Shown here in pieces: positions 53,477 through 61,662 of a stretch of 64,000 bases of DNA. Source of the stretch: Massilia sp. 9I. GTDB lineage: Bacteria > Pseudomonadota > Gammaproteobacteria > Burkholderiales > Burkholderiaceae_D. Under the pieces are notes generated by a model. The model saw only the letters and a program-made list of their open reading frames with translations, searched no databases and had not been told where the DNA came from. Made by a program: the position numbers and the translations under genes. The DNA lies in assembly GCF_902506415.1 (NCBI RefSeq), contig NZ_LR733275.1:5228379-5292378 (forward strand). The letters run 5' to 3'. Within the stretch, counting starts at the first letter, position 1, and each line of letters opens with the position of its first letter.

Positions 53477-53689
53477 TCAGCGGGTCCGGAGCGGGTCGAG
53501 CAGGGCGCGCAGGTTATTGTGGTCGAGTTCGTACATCAGGGCCAATAGCTGGCCCAGCTCGCCGTGCGGGAAACCCTCGCGCGCGAACCAGCCGAGGTAG
53601 TGGCCGGGCAGGTCCGCGATCTTGCGGCCCTTGTATTTACCGTACGGCATGTCGCGTACGAGCAATAGAGAAAGATGGTCGGTGTTCAT
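53477..53689 (-). CDS. DUF3820 family protein (70 aa)
   Basis: A small soluble protein with the MPYGKYKGRKIADLP and YLGWFAREGFP motifs typical of DUF3820, a family found next to or within nucleases and of unknown role. The 3' end overlaps a GC-rich hairpin (CCGGACC/GGTCCGG) that may stop transcription before the next operon. Confidence 0.85.
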   Translation of the reverse strand: MNTDHLSLLLVRDMPYGKYKGRKIADLPGHYLGWFAREGFPHGELGQLLALMYELDHNNLRALLDPLRTR

Positions 53690-53761
53690 TGGCGCGTCCT
53701 ATGGAACGCACTTTAGCAAACAATCTCAAAGTTGTAGCATCGGTCCGAGGGGAGGACAGAC

Positions 53762-54181
53762 ATGGACAATGATTTCGACCTGGAACGTTTCGTCCGGGCG
53801 CAGGCGCCGGTGTACGCCACCGTCGTGCGTGAACTGCGCGCCGGGCACAAGCAGAGCCACTGGATGTGGTTCATCTTTCCCCAACTGGCCGGCCTGGGCC
53901 ACAGCGAGATGGCGCAGCGCTATGCGATCGCCGACAGCGACGAAGCCGCGGCGTATCTGGCGCATCCGCTGCTCGGGGCAAGGCTGCGCGAATGCGCGAG
54001 CATCGTCGCGGCCCTCGACACCGATTCGGCAAACGAGGTATTCGGCCACCCGGACGATCTCAAGTTCCGATCCTCGATGACCCTGTTCGCCGACGTCGCG
54101 CCGGACGAAGCGGTGTTCCAGGCCTGCATCGACAAGTACTTCGATGGCGAAGCGGACGAGGCCACGCTGGCGCGGCTCTGA
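53762..54181 (+). CDS. DUF1810 family protein
   Basis: A 139-residue cytoplasmic protein with the HWMWFIFPQLAGLGHSEMAQ and KFRSSMTLFADVAPDE motifs that define DUF1810. Function is not established. GGGGAGG precedes the ATG. It is divergent from the DUF3820 gene with a 72-base gap. Confidence 0.9.
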   Translation: MDNDFDLERFVRAQAPVYATVVRELRAGHKQSHWMWFIFPQLAGLGHSEMAQRYAIADSDEAAAYLAHPLLGARLRECASIVAALDTDSANEVFGHPDDLKFRSSMTLFADVAPDEAVFQACIDKYFDGEADEATLARL

Positions 54182-54369
54182 ACCGGTTTTAATGCCAGGC
54201 ATCGCTTGACGGAAAGGTCTGTTCGACGCGCAAGCCCTTTTGTCTTCAAACGCCGATTTCGCAGCCGCCGCCGCGTGCGCGCTTGCGTTAGTTCGTCCTC
54301 AGCGCCGCGCGAGCGCTCTACAGTGGTCCTGCCTCATGCAGGTGCATGGGCATACTACCGGAGGCGAAC

Positions 54370-55998
54370 ATGCGAACTTTCAGGACCAAACCGATTTCCA
54401 CGGCAACAGGCTTGCTGGTGCTAGCCACTGCGGCGGCCACCGCCATCGGCGCCGGCCAGGCCACGCCCGGCGAGCTGGAACAGCACACGGCGGGCAGCTA
54501 CGCCGGCAGGGACATCTACGGCATCGTCAACCTAGAAGGCGGCTCCTTCGCCTTCATCGGCGACATCAATGCGCGCGGGCAGGCCGCGTTCGAGTACTTC
54601 GGCACGGATGGCGAGGTGCACGTCGGCTACTTCAATGGCGAACGCACGGTCGACATCTCGCCGCCGGGCAACCAGACCTCGCTGCTCGGCGACCTGAACG
54701 ACAAGGGCGAGGTCGGCTTCGCGTCGAGCATTGCCTTGCCGGCGGGCGGGGGCACGCCCTTCCGTCCCTACCGCTGGTCGGCGGCGCGCGGCCTGACGCC
54801 GCTGGCCTATCTGGGCGCCGAGGGCCCGACCTTCGTCACGGCCATCAACAACCGCTCGGAAATCGTGGGACGCTCCGCCCTCACCAACGAGAACGGCGCC
54901 TACCGGGCCGTGCGCTGGACGGCGACCAACCGCCTGATATCGCTGCCTGCTCCCACGGGCATTGTCCAGACCTTCGCCAGCGACATCAACGACAACAACG
55001 TCACGGTCGGTTCCGGCGACCAGACCAGCGGCTCGTCGAGCGTGCTGCGCTGGGATGCGGCTGCCCGCCCCACCAACCTGGGGGGCTTCGGCACCAGTGT
55101 CGCGTTCGCGTCATACAACAACAACCGCGGCGAGATCGCCGGCATGCTCGATACCCTGAGCCCGAGCACCATCAGCGCCTTCCTGTGGACGCCGGGAAGA
55201 GGGCCGGTGCGCATCGGCACCCGCACCGTCACCCACCAGCTCAATGAAATCGGCCAGGTGGTCGGGCGCAACTATGGCCCCACTGGCGACATCCCGCGCG
55301 CCTTCCTGTATTCGCGCACGAGCGGACTGGTCGACCTGCATCCGCGCGGTCTGGTCGCCTCCGAGGCCAATGACGTCAACGACTATGGCGTGGTGGTCGG
55401 CCTGGGCCAGCGCGTGCTGGGATTGAACACCGCCTACCGCTGGACCCGCGCCGGCGGTCCCGTCGACCTGAACACGCGCCTGCTTAACCCGCCCGAGGGC
55501 CTGGTGGTGCGTTCGGCGATTGCGATCTCGAACAACGGCGACATCCTGGCGGACGCCAACGTCGGGGTCGTGGTCTTGCGCGCCAACGGCGGCGGGACGG
55601 ACGCGCCGGTGCTGGGGCCGATCGTGCACGACAGCGCGCGGCTGAACCAGCCCTTCCCGATCACGCTGTCCTTCCGCGACCGCAATCCGGGCGACAGCCA
55701 CAGCGCGACGGTCGACTGGGGCGACGGTGGCGGCCCGCAGCCGGTCAGCCTGCGCGAATACCGGGGTAAGGGCGAGGTGCGCGGCACCCACACCTACACC
55801 CGCGAAGGCGACTTCGTGGTGATCGTGCGGGTGCGCGATTCGGCTGGACGTGCCACGCAGGTGTTCGAGCAGATCACCATCCGTGAACTCGGCACGCCGA
55901 CGGTGAGTGCGCTGGGCGCCAGGCAGGCCCAGGCCGGCGCGCTGGCGGCGCGCCTGGGCCATGGGCGGATTGCGCTGCCCGCCAGCGGCGAAAAGTAA
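54370..55998 (+). CDS. Secreted HAF-repeat protein with PKD domain
   Basis: A 542-residue protein with a signal peptide (about residues 1-29). At least six HAF-type repeats follow, each with a GDINxxGxxxG or NNRGEIVG-like turn and a WT/WS strand; this resembles a beta-propeller. A PKD domain (about residues 430-510, VDWGDGGGP and GTHTYTREGDFVVIV) follows, then an Ala-rich tail ending in GEK. No sorting signal was seen. GGAGG precedes the ATG. Role is probably adhesion or carbohydrate binding at the surface. Its stop is one base from the stop of the convergent hybrid kinase. Confidence 0.85.
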   Translation: MRTFRTKPISTATGLLVLATAAATAIGAGQATPGELEQHTAGSYAGRDIYGIVNLEGGSFAFIGDINARGQAAFEYFGTDGEVHVGYFNGERTVDISPPGNQTSLLGDLNDKGEVGFASSIALPAGGGTPFRPYRWSAARGLTPLAYLGAEGPTFVTAINNRSEIVGRSALTNENGAYRAVRWTATNRLISLPAPTGIVQTFASDINDNNVTVGSGDQTSGSSSVLRWDAAARPTNLGGFGTSVAFASYNNNRGEIAGMLDTLSPSTISAFLWTPGRGPVRIGTRTVTHQLNEIGQVVGRNYGPTGDIPRAFLYSRTSGLVDLHPRGLVASEANDVNDYGVVVGLGQRVLGLNTAYRWTRAGGPVDLNTRLLNPPEGLVVRSAIAISNNGDILADANVGVVVLRANGGGTDAPVLGPIVHDSARLNQPFPITLSFRDRNPGDSHSATVDWGDGGGPQPVSLREYRGKGEVRGTHTYTREGDFVVIVRVRDSAGRATQVFEQITIRELGTPTVSALGARQAQAGALAARLGHGRIALPASGEK

Positions 55999-55999
55999 G

Positions 56000-57913
56000 T
56001 CAGGCGGTCGACAGGATGGCGCCCAGCCGATCCATGTCGACCGGTTTGACCAGGTGATGGTCGAAGCCGGCCGCCATGATCTGCTGGCGGTCGCTGTCCT
56101 GGCCGTAGCCCGTCACCGCCACCAGCACGGCGCCGGCCGTGGCCGGGTCGGCGCGCAGGCGCCGCGCCAGTTCCTTGCCGTCCATCTCGGGCAGGCCGAT
56201 GTCGAGCAGACAGACCTGGGGCGGCGACTGGCGTGCACGCGCGAGGGCGGCGCGAGCGTCGTGTTCGACCAGGGTCTGGTGGCCGGCCGCTTCCAGCACC
56301 ATCGACAGCATCACGGCGGCGTCGACGTTGTCGTCCACCACCAGCACGCAGAGCGGTGCGCCGGCGTCCGTGCCTGCAACGGCATCGCTTCCGGCCTGCA
56401 TGGCGGACGCGGCTTCCGCCGCCAGGCAGGGCAGGCAGACCGAGAAGGTACTGCCCTGGCCCAGGCCGGGGCTGGTGCAGGCGACCGAGCCGCCATGCAG
56501 CTCGACCAGGCTCTTGACCAGCGCCAGTCCCAGACCCAGGCCGCCCAAGGCCCGGTCGGCGCTGCGCTCGGCCTGGGCGAACAGGTCGAACACGCGGCCC
56601 GTCAGTTGCGCCGCCATGCCGATGCCGTTGTCCTCGACCTCGATGCAGACATGTCCGTCCACGGCATGGCCGCGTACTTCCAGCCGGCCGCCTTCCGGAG
56701 TGTACTTGGCGGCGTTGCCCAGCAGGTTGGCCACCACCTGCACCAGCCGCTTCTTGTCGCCCAGGACCAGGACAGGACCCGCCGGTGCGGCCTGCGACAG
56801 GACATGCCCGCGCGCCTGCACCTGCGGCATCACCTGTTCCACGGCGTCCTGCAGCACCTCGCGCAGGTCGAGCGGCGCGCGCTCGAGTTCCACGAGCCCG
56901 CGGGTGACGCGCGAGACGTCGAGCAGGTCGTCGATCAGCCCGGTCATGTGGCCGACCTGGCGCGCGATGATCTCGCTGGTGCGGCGCACCAGGGCTTCGT
57001 CGGGCTTCACGCGCTGCAGCAGGGCGGCCGCTGCGCTGATCGGGGCGATCGGGTTGCGCAGTTCGTGCGCCAGCATGGCCAGGAACTCGTCCTTGCGGCG
57101 GTCCGACTCGCGCAGCTTTTCCTCGGCCGCCTTGCGTTCGGTGATGTCGCTGGCCGCGCCGATCCACTCGATCACCCGTCCTCCCGCATCGCGGATCGGC
57201 ACCGCGCGCGACAGGGCCCAGCCGTCGCTGCCGTCGATGCGCTGCACCCGGTGCTCCAACTCGAACACGGTCCCGCTGCGAATCGCCTGGTCGACCGCGG
57301 CGGTTACGCGCGCCTGTTCGTCCGTCGGGATGTAGCCGGCCAGCCAGGAACGCTCCGGCGCCGTGCTGTCCTTCAGGAAGCCGCGTCCGTCCAGCTCCTG
57401 CATCTCGGTCCAGTCGGCATTCATCCGGTACACCACCTGGCCGGCCGTGGTCAGGGCCCGGAACCGGTTCTCGCTCTCGCGCAGGGCGCGCTCGTAACGG
57501 ATCTGCTCGGTCACGTCCTTGGTGGTGTGCGAGATGCAGAGCAGCGCGCCGTCGGGGCCGAACACCGGCGCGCTGTGGGCGCTCCAGAAGCGTTCCTCGA
57601 AGGTGATGGCGCCGTTCGCGCCGACGACCGGGATCGGATAGCGCTGCACCGGCAGGGTGTCCGGCTGCCCGCTGGCGCGCACCCGGGCCAGCGAGGCGCG
57701 CAATTCCTCTTCGTTGGTGCCGGCGGGGTCGTTCGGGTCGGCGGGGAAGGCGACGAACAGGCTGACCCCGACCAGGTCTCCGCGCCTGCGCGACGAGGCT
57801 TTCAGGAAGGCTTCATTAACGGCGAGGATGGTGGCCTCCGGCGTCGGAGACAGCAGGTACTTGCCGATCGGCGAACTGTTGAATGCTGACTCAAAGACGG
57901 CAGGGGAGAGCAT
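56000..57913 (-). CDS. Cytoplasmic hybrid sensor kinase (PAS-PAS-HisKA-HATPase-REC)
   Basis: A 637-residue protein without transmembrane helices. Two PAS domains (about 5-140 and 148-262) lead to HisKA with H283 (AHELRNPIAP), HATPase (NLLGNAAKYTPEGG, GLGLGLALVK) and a C-terminal receiver with D571. There is no Hpt protein or output domain adjacent, so a downstream partner must be elsewhere. Transcribed from a perfect TATAAT box. PAS domains suggest redox, light or ligand sensing; cofactor not evident. Confidence 0.93.
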   Translation of the reverse strand: MLSPAVFESAFNSSPIGKYLLSPTPEATILAVNEAFLKASSRRRGDLVGVSLFVAFPADPNDPAGTNEEELRASLARVRASGQPDTLPVQRYPIPVVGANGAITFEERFWSAHSAPVFGPDGALLCISHTTKDVTEQIRYERALRESENRFRALTTAGQVVYRMNADWTEMQELDGRGFLKDSTAPERSWLAGYIPTDEQARVTAAVDQAIRSGTVFELEHRVQRIDGSDGWALSRAVPIRDAGGRVIEWIGAASDITERKAAEEKLRESDRRKDEFLAMLAHELRNPIAPISAAAALLQRVKPDEALVRRTSEIIARQVGHMTGLIDDLLDVSRVTRGLVELERAPLDLREVLQDAVEQVMPQVQARGHVLSQAAPAGPVLVLGDKKRLVQVVANLLGNAAKYTPEGGRLEVRGHAVDGHVCIEVEDNGIGMAAQLTGRVFDLFAQAERSADRALGGLGLGLALVKSLVELHGGSVACTSPGLGQGSTFSVCLPCLAAEAASAMQAGSDAVAGTDAGAPLCVLVVDDNVDAAVMLSMVLEAAGHQTLVEHDARAALARARQSPPQVCLLDIGLPEMDGKELARRLRADPATAGAVLVAVTGYGQDSDRQQIMAAGFDHHLVKPVDMDRLGAILSTA

Positions 57914-57947
57914 GGGTCAGTTCCGGGTCAGCATTGGGAAAAGGGCA

Positions 57948-57953
57948 ATTATA
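57948..57953 (-). promoter_or_regulatory. -10 box of the hybrid kinase gene
   Basis: Perfect TATAAT read on the minus strand, 35 bases before the kinase ATG, in an A/T-rich patch. The -35 is weak. Confidence 0.55.
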
Positions 57954-58029
57954 AAATCTAAATCTCGCGAATGGCACATTTCCGGGCGAATCGTGCGCCA
58001 TGCGCGACGCAGTCGCGGAGCGGGTTGCG

Positions 58030-58035
58030 TATAAT
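58030..58035 (+). promoter_or_regulatory. -10 box of the NYN-LOTUS gene
   Basis: Perfect TATAAT, 42 bases before the ATG at 58077. The -35 position holds only a weak GCGACG. Confidence 0.55.
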
Positions 58036-58076
58036 CCCCGTCAGTTTGTCCTTCTATTAATTGAAAGCAATAATTC

Positions 58077-59507
58077 ATGGCTTCCTCCGACAACATCAGC
58101 ATGGCGGTGTTCTGCGACTTCGAAAACGTCGCGCTCGGCGTGCGCGACGCCAATTACGAAAAATTCGACATCAAGCCGGTGCTGGAGCGCCTGCTGCTCA
58201 AGGGCAGCATCGTGGTCAAGAAAGCCTATTGCGACTGGGACCGCTACAAGGCCTTCAAGGCGCCGATGCACGAGGCTAACTTCGAGCTGATCGAAATCCC
58301 GCACGTGCGCCAGTCCGGCAAGAACTCGGCCGACATCCGCATGGTCGTCGACGCGCTCGACCTCTGCTACACCAAGGCCCACGTCGACACCTTCGTGATC
58401 ATCTCGGGCGACTCCGACTTCTCGCCGCTGGTCTCGAAGCTGCGCGAGAACGCCAAGAAGGTGATCGGCGTGGGCGTCAAGCAGTCCACCTCGGACCTCC
58501 TGGTGGCGAACTGCGACGAATTCATCTTCTACGACGACCTGGTGCGCGAGAAGAACCGCGCCGCCGCCAAGCGCAAGGAAGAACTCGATGCGCGCCGTGG
58601 CCAGCCGTCCTCGCGCCGCCCGAGCGACGACAAGCGCAAGGAAGAACTGGAAGCGCGCAAGGTGCAGGCGCTGGAAATGGTGGTCGAGACCTTCGATGCC
58701 CTGGTCTCCGAGCGCGGCGACACCGGCAAGATCTGGGCTTCGCTGCTGAAGGACACCCTGAAACGCCGCCGTCCGGACTTCTCCGAGACCTATTACGGCT
58801 TCCGCACCTTCGGCAACCTGCTGGAAGAAGCGCAGACCCGCGGCCTGTTCGAATTCGGCCGCGACGAAAAATCCGGTACCTATGTCTACCGCAGCGCCGG
58901 CGCCCCGGTGGCGATGCCGGCGCCGGAGCTGGTCGTGGCGCCGGAAGCCGCGAACGAGGAAACCGGTAGCGCCGAGCAGCCGGGCGAGGAAGCCGCAGCC
59001 CAGGAAGCCAAGCCGGAATCGCGCCGCCGTGGCCGTGGCGGTCGTGGCGGCAGGGGCCGCGATGCGGCGCCCGCCGTGTCCGAGCTGAGCGCCGCGGACG
59101 CCGACCTGGCCATTGCCGAGGAAGCGGCGGCGCCAGCGCCGGCGGAACTGGAGCCTGTGGCCGAAGCACCGGTAGCCGAGGAAGTCGCCGCCGAACCGGC
59201 GCCGGCCCCGGCCAAGGAACGCCGCCGCGCACCGCGCAAGCCGGCGGCCAAGAAAGCGGCCGCGGCCGACGCTTCGACTTCTATCGAAGCGACGCCCGAG
59301 GCGGCAGCCGAAGCGCCGTCACCGGCCGTTGCCCTCGACAGTGCCGCCGCCACGGCGGACAGCGAAGCGGCAGGCGAGGAAGCGGACGCCGACGGCAAGC
59401 CGGCGCGCAAGAAGTCCGCCCGCCCGGCCCACAAGGCGCCGGCGCGCAAGGCCGCACCGCGCAGCCGCCGTCCGGCCAAGCCGAAGACCACCCCGGAAAA
59501 CGGCTGA
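58077..59507 (+). CDS. NYN-domain, OST-HTH/LOTUS-domain RNA-binding protein
   Basis: A 476-residue protein. The NYN domain (about residues 8-155) has a PIN-like acidic site: D14 (FCDFEN), D86 (NSADIRM) and D112/D114 (GDSDF), so RNA cleavage is plausible. A charged linker leads to an OST-HTH (LOTUS) RNA-binding domain (about 195-275). The remaining 200 residues are disordered: an RGG box (RRRGRGGRGGRG, about 317-328), an acidic Ala/Glu stretch, then a histone H1-like Lys/Ala/Pro tail. It is monocistronic. Confidence 0.9.
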   Translation: MASSDNISMAVFCDFENVALGVRDANYEKFDIKPVLERLLLKGSIVVKKAYCDWDRYKAFKAPMHEANFELIEIPHVRQSGKNSADIRMVVDALDLCYTKAHVDTFVIISGDSDFSPLVSKLRENAKKVIGVGVKQSTSDLLVANCDEFIFYDDLVREKNRAAAKRKEELDARRGQPSSRRPSDDKRKEELEARKVQALEMVVETFDALVSERGDTGKIWASLLKDTLKRRRPDFSETYYGFRTFGNLLEEAQTRGLFEFGRDEKSGTYVYRSAGAPVAMPAPELVVAPEAANEETGSAEQPGEEAAAQEAKPESRRRGRGGRGGRGRDAAPAVSELSAADADLAIAEEAAAPAPAELEPVAEAPVAEEVAAEPAPAPAKERRRAPRKPAAKKAAAADASTSIEATPEAAAEAPSPAVALDSAAATADSEAAGEEADADGKPARKKSARPAHKAPARKAAPRSRRPAKPKTTPENG

Positions 59508-59516
59508 GGTGAAACA

Positions 59517-59552
59517 GCATCGGCGTGTGCGCCATGCGCGCGCCGCCGATGC
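59517..59552 (+). terminator. Hairpin after the NYN-LOTUS gene
   Basis: GCATCGGCG (59517-59525) pairs with CGCCGATGC (59544-59552), nine base pairs, ten bases past the stop. No T-tract follows, so termination would be weak or Rho-assisted. Confidence 0.4.
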
Positions 59553-59627
59553 AATAATGGCACCGTCCGCGTGCGCGGGCCTGCCGTGGCGTCCGCCCGG
59601 CTGTCGCGACGTGCGAAGGAGCCTGCC

Positions 59628-60056
59628 ATGCGTGTGCCTGCCGCAGTGTTGACTGGGGCCTTGCTGATGTCCCCGCTGACCGGCGCACAGGTCGCGCCGC
59701 CGGACCACCACCCGATCGTCGGCATCTGGAAGCTGAGCCTGCCCGACCTCGGCTGTTCCGAAACCTACCGCTTCCGCCCCGACGGCACCACCCTGGTCAC
59801 CAGCGCCCAGGAGATATCCGAGAGCGAATACCGCATTCCCGCCAAGCCCAGCGCCAGGGGCTACTACCGCCTGGAAGACCGCATCACCAAGGACAACGGC
59901 AAGAAGGATTGCGCCGGCGCCATCATGAAGCCGGGCACCACCGCCACCAATTTCATCCGCTTCCACCCCTCCAACGCGATCTTCCTGATGTGCGCGGACG
60001 AGAGCATGGAAACCTGCATCGGACCCTTCGAGCGGGTGCAGGGCGAGGAGGCGTGA
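59628..60056 (+). CDS. Small exported protein of unknown function
   Basis: A 142-residue protein with a signal peptide ending near TGA (about residue 18). The mature part is lipocalin-like in pattern (IVGIWKLSLPDLGCSETYRF, GYYRLEDRIT), with several cysteines that could pair. AAGGAG precedes the ATG. The W-K-L start after the signal resembles small calycin-type domains, but no family can be named. Confidence 0.75.
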   Translation: MRVPAAVLTGALLMSPLTGAQVAPPDHHPIVGIWKLSLPDLGCSETYRFRPDGTTLVTSAQEISESEYRIPAKPSARGYYRLEDRITKDNGKKDCAGAIMKPGTTATNFIRFHPSNAIFLMCADESMETCIGPFERVQGEEA

Positions 60057-60163
60057 GGCGGAAGGCATAACCCGGAGTGATGAAGGCCTGTGGTTTGCGG
60101 CGTTCCCGGTGACAATACTTCGGTGTATATTGCTGGGCGAAACGACAACCGCACTGGAATCTC

Positions 60164-61633
60164 ATGTCCCCGGCACTCCTCTTCGCTATCCTCATCGGCT
60201 ACTTCGCGCTCCTGCTCGGCGTTGCCTGGGTCACCTCCCGCAACGCCAACAACGACAGCTTCTTCATCGGTAACAAGAGCAGCAACTGGATGCTGGTCGC
60301 CTTCGGCATGGTCGGCACCACGCTGTCCGGCGTGACCTTCGTGAGCGTGCCGGGCGCGGTAGGCGTCGACGGCTTCGGCTATGCCCAGATCCTGATCGGC
60401 TACGTGATCGGCTACATCGCCGTGGCCTACCTGCTGCTGCCGCTGTACTACCGCCTGCAGCTGACCTCGATCTACCACTACCTCGATGTGCGCCTCGGCC
60501 GCCGCGCTTACCAGAGCGGAGCGGGCTTCTTCATCATCTCGCGCCTGCTCGGCGCCACCGCGCGCCTGTACCTGGTGGTGAACATCCTGCAGGCGATCAT
60601 CCTCGACAGCCTCGGCATTCCGTTCTGGCTCAGCACCCTCGTCGTGCTGGGCATGATCCTGCTGTATACCTACAAGGGCGGCGTGAAGACCATCGTCTGG
60701 ACCGACACCCTGCAGACCAGCGCCATGCTGTTCGGCCTGTTCGCCTGCGTCTGGATCCTGCTGGGCGAACTGAACATGTCGGTGCCGGAAAGCCTGAACC
60801 AGATGCAGTCGCAAGGCCTGGCCAGGATCTTCACGCACGATCCGGACAGCCCCAATTTCTGGCTCAAGCAGATCATCGCCGGCGCCCTGATCACGATCAC
60901 GATGACCGGCATGGATCAGGAAATGATGCAGAAGACCATCTCGGTGAAGACCCTGAAGGACTCGCAAAAGAACATGCTGACCCTGACGGCGGTGCTGGTC
61001 GTGGTGCTGCTTTCCTTCTTGTTCCTGGGCGGCCTGCTGTACCTGTATGCGCCGATCGCCGGCGTCACGGCAAGCGGCGACAAGATCTTCCCGGCCGTGG
61101 TGATGGGCCACCTGCCGGCGGCGCTGCAGATCGTGTTCCTGATCGCACTGATCTCGGCCCTGTTCCCCAGCGCCGACGGCGCCATCACGGCGCTGACCTC
61201 GTCGACCTGCATCGACCTGCTGGGCATCAAGCGCCGTACCGACCTGACCGAAGCGCGCAAGGAAAGCTTGCGCCGCAGCGTGCACCTCGGCTTCGCCGTG
61301 CTGTTCCTGATCCTGGTGCTGGGCTTCAAGGCGGCCGACAACCCGAGCATGATCGGGGTGATCCTGAAGCTGGCGGCCTATACCTATGGTCCGCTGCTGG
61401 GCCTGTTCGCCTTCGGCATGCTGACGCGCCGGACCCTGACCGACCGCCTGGTGCCGTACATTACGATCGGCGCACCGATTCTTTGCGCACTCCTTGAGTA
61501 CAATCAGGAACACTTGCTCGGTTCCTACCGCCTTGGGCTGGAATTGCTCATGGTAAATGGCATACTCGTGTACGCCGGGCTGTTCGCGATCTCCCACAAG
61601 GAGAAAGCGGGAGCGGCTACGGTTACGGCCTGA
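60164..61633 (+). CDS. Sodium:solute symporter (SSS family)
   Basis: A 489-residue membrane protein with about 13 helices. The core has SSNWMLVAFGMVGTTLSGVTF (helix 1 break of the LeuT fold) and YTYKGGVKTIVWTDTLQ, which are typical of the family. Helix 8 carries the ALFPSADGAITALTSS segment that holds the sodium-2 site serines. The substrate (sugar, amino acid or organic acid) cannot be inferred. sppA follows 29 bases later. Confidence 0.92.
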   Translation: MSPALLFAILIGYFALLLGVAWVTSRNANNDSFFIGNKSSNWMLVAFGMVGTTLSGVTFVSVPGAVGVDGFGYAQILIGYVIGYIAVAYLLLPLYYRLQLTSIYHYLDVRLGRRAYQSGAGFFIISRLLGATARLYLVVNILQAIILDSLGIPFWLSTLVVLGMILLYTYKGGVKTIVWTDTLQTSAMLFGLFACVWILLGELNMSVPESLNQMQSQGLARIFTHDPDSPNFWLKQIIAGALITITMTGMDQEMMQKTISVKTLKDSQKNMLTLTAVLVVVLLSFLFLGGLLYLYAPIAGVTASGDKIFPAVVMGHLPAALQIVFLIALISALFPSADGAITALTSSTCIDLLGIKRRTDLTEARKESLRRSVHLGFAVLFLILVLGFKAADNPSMIGVILKLAAYTYGPLLGLFAFGMLTRRTLTDRLVPYITIGAPILCALLEYNQEHLLGSYRLGLELLMVNGILVYAGLFAISHKEKAGAATVTA

Positions 61634-61662
61634 GCCGGCACTTATCAATCAACGGAGTTTCG

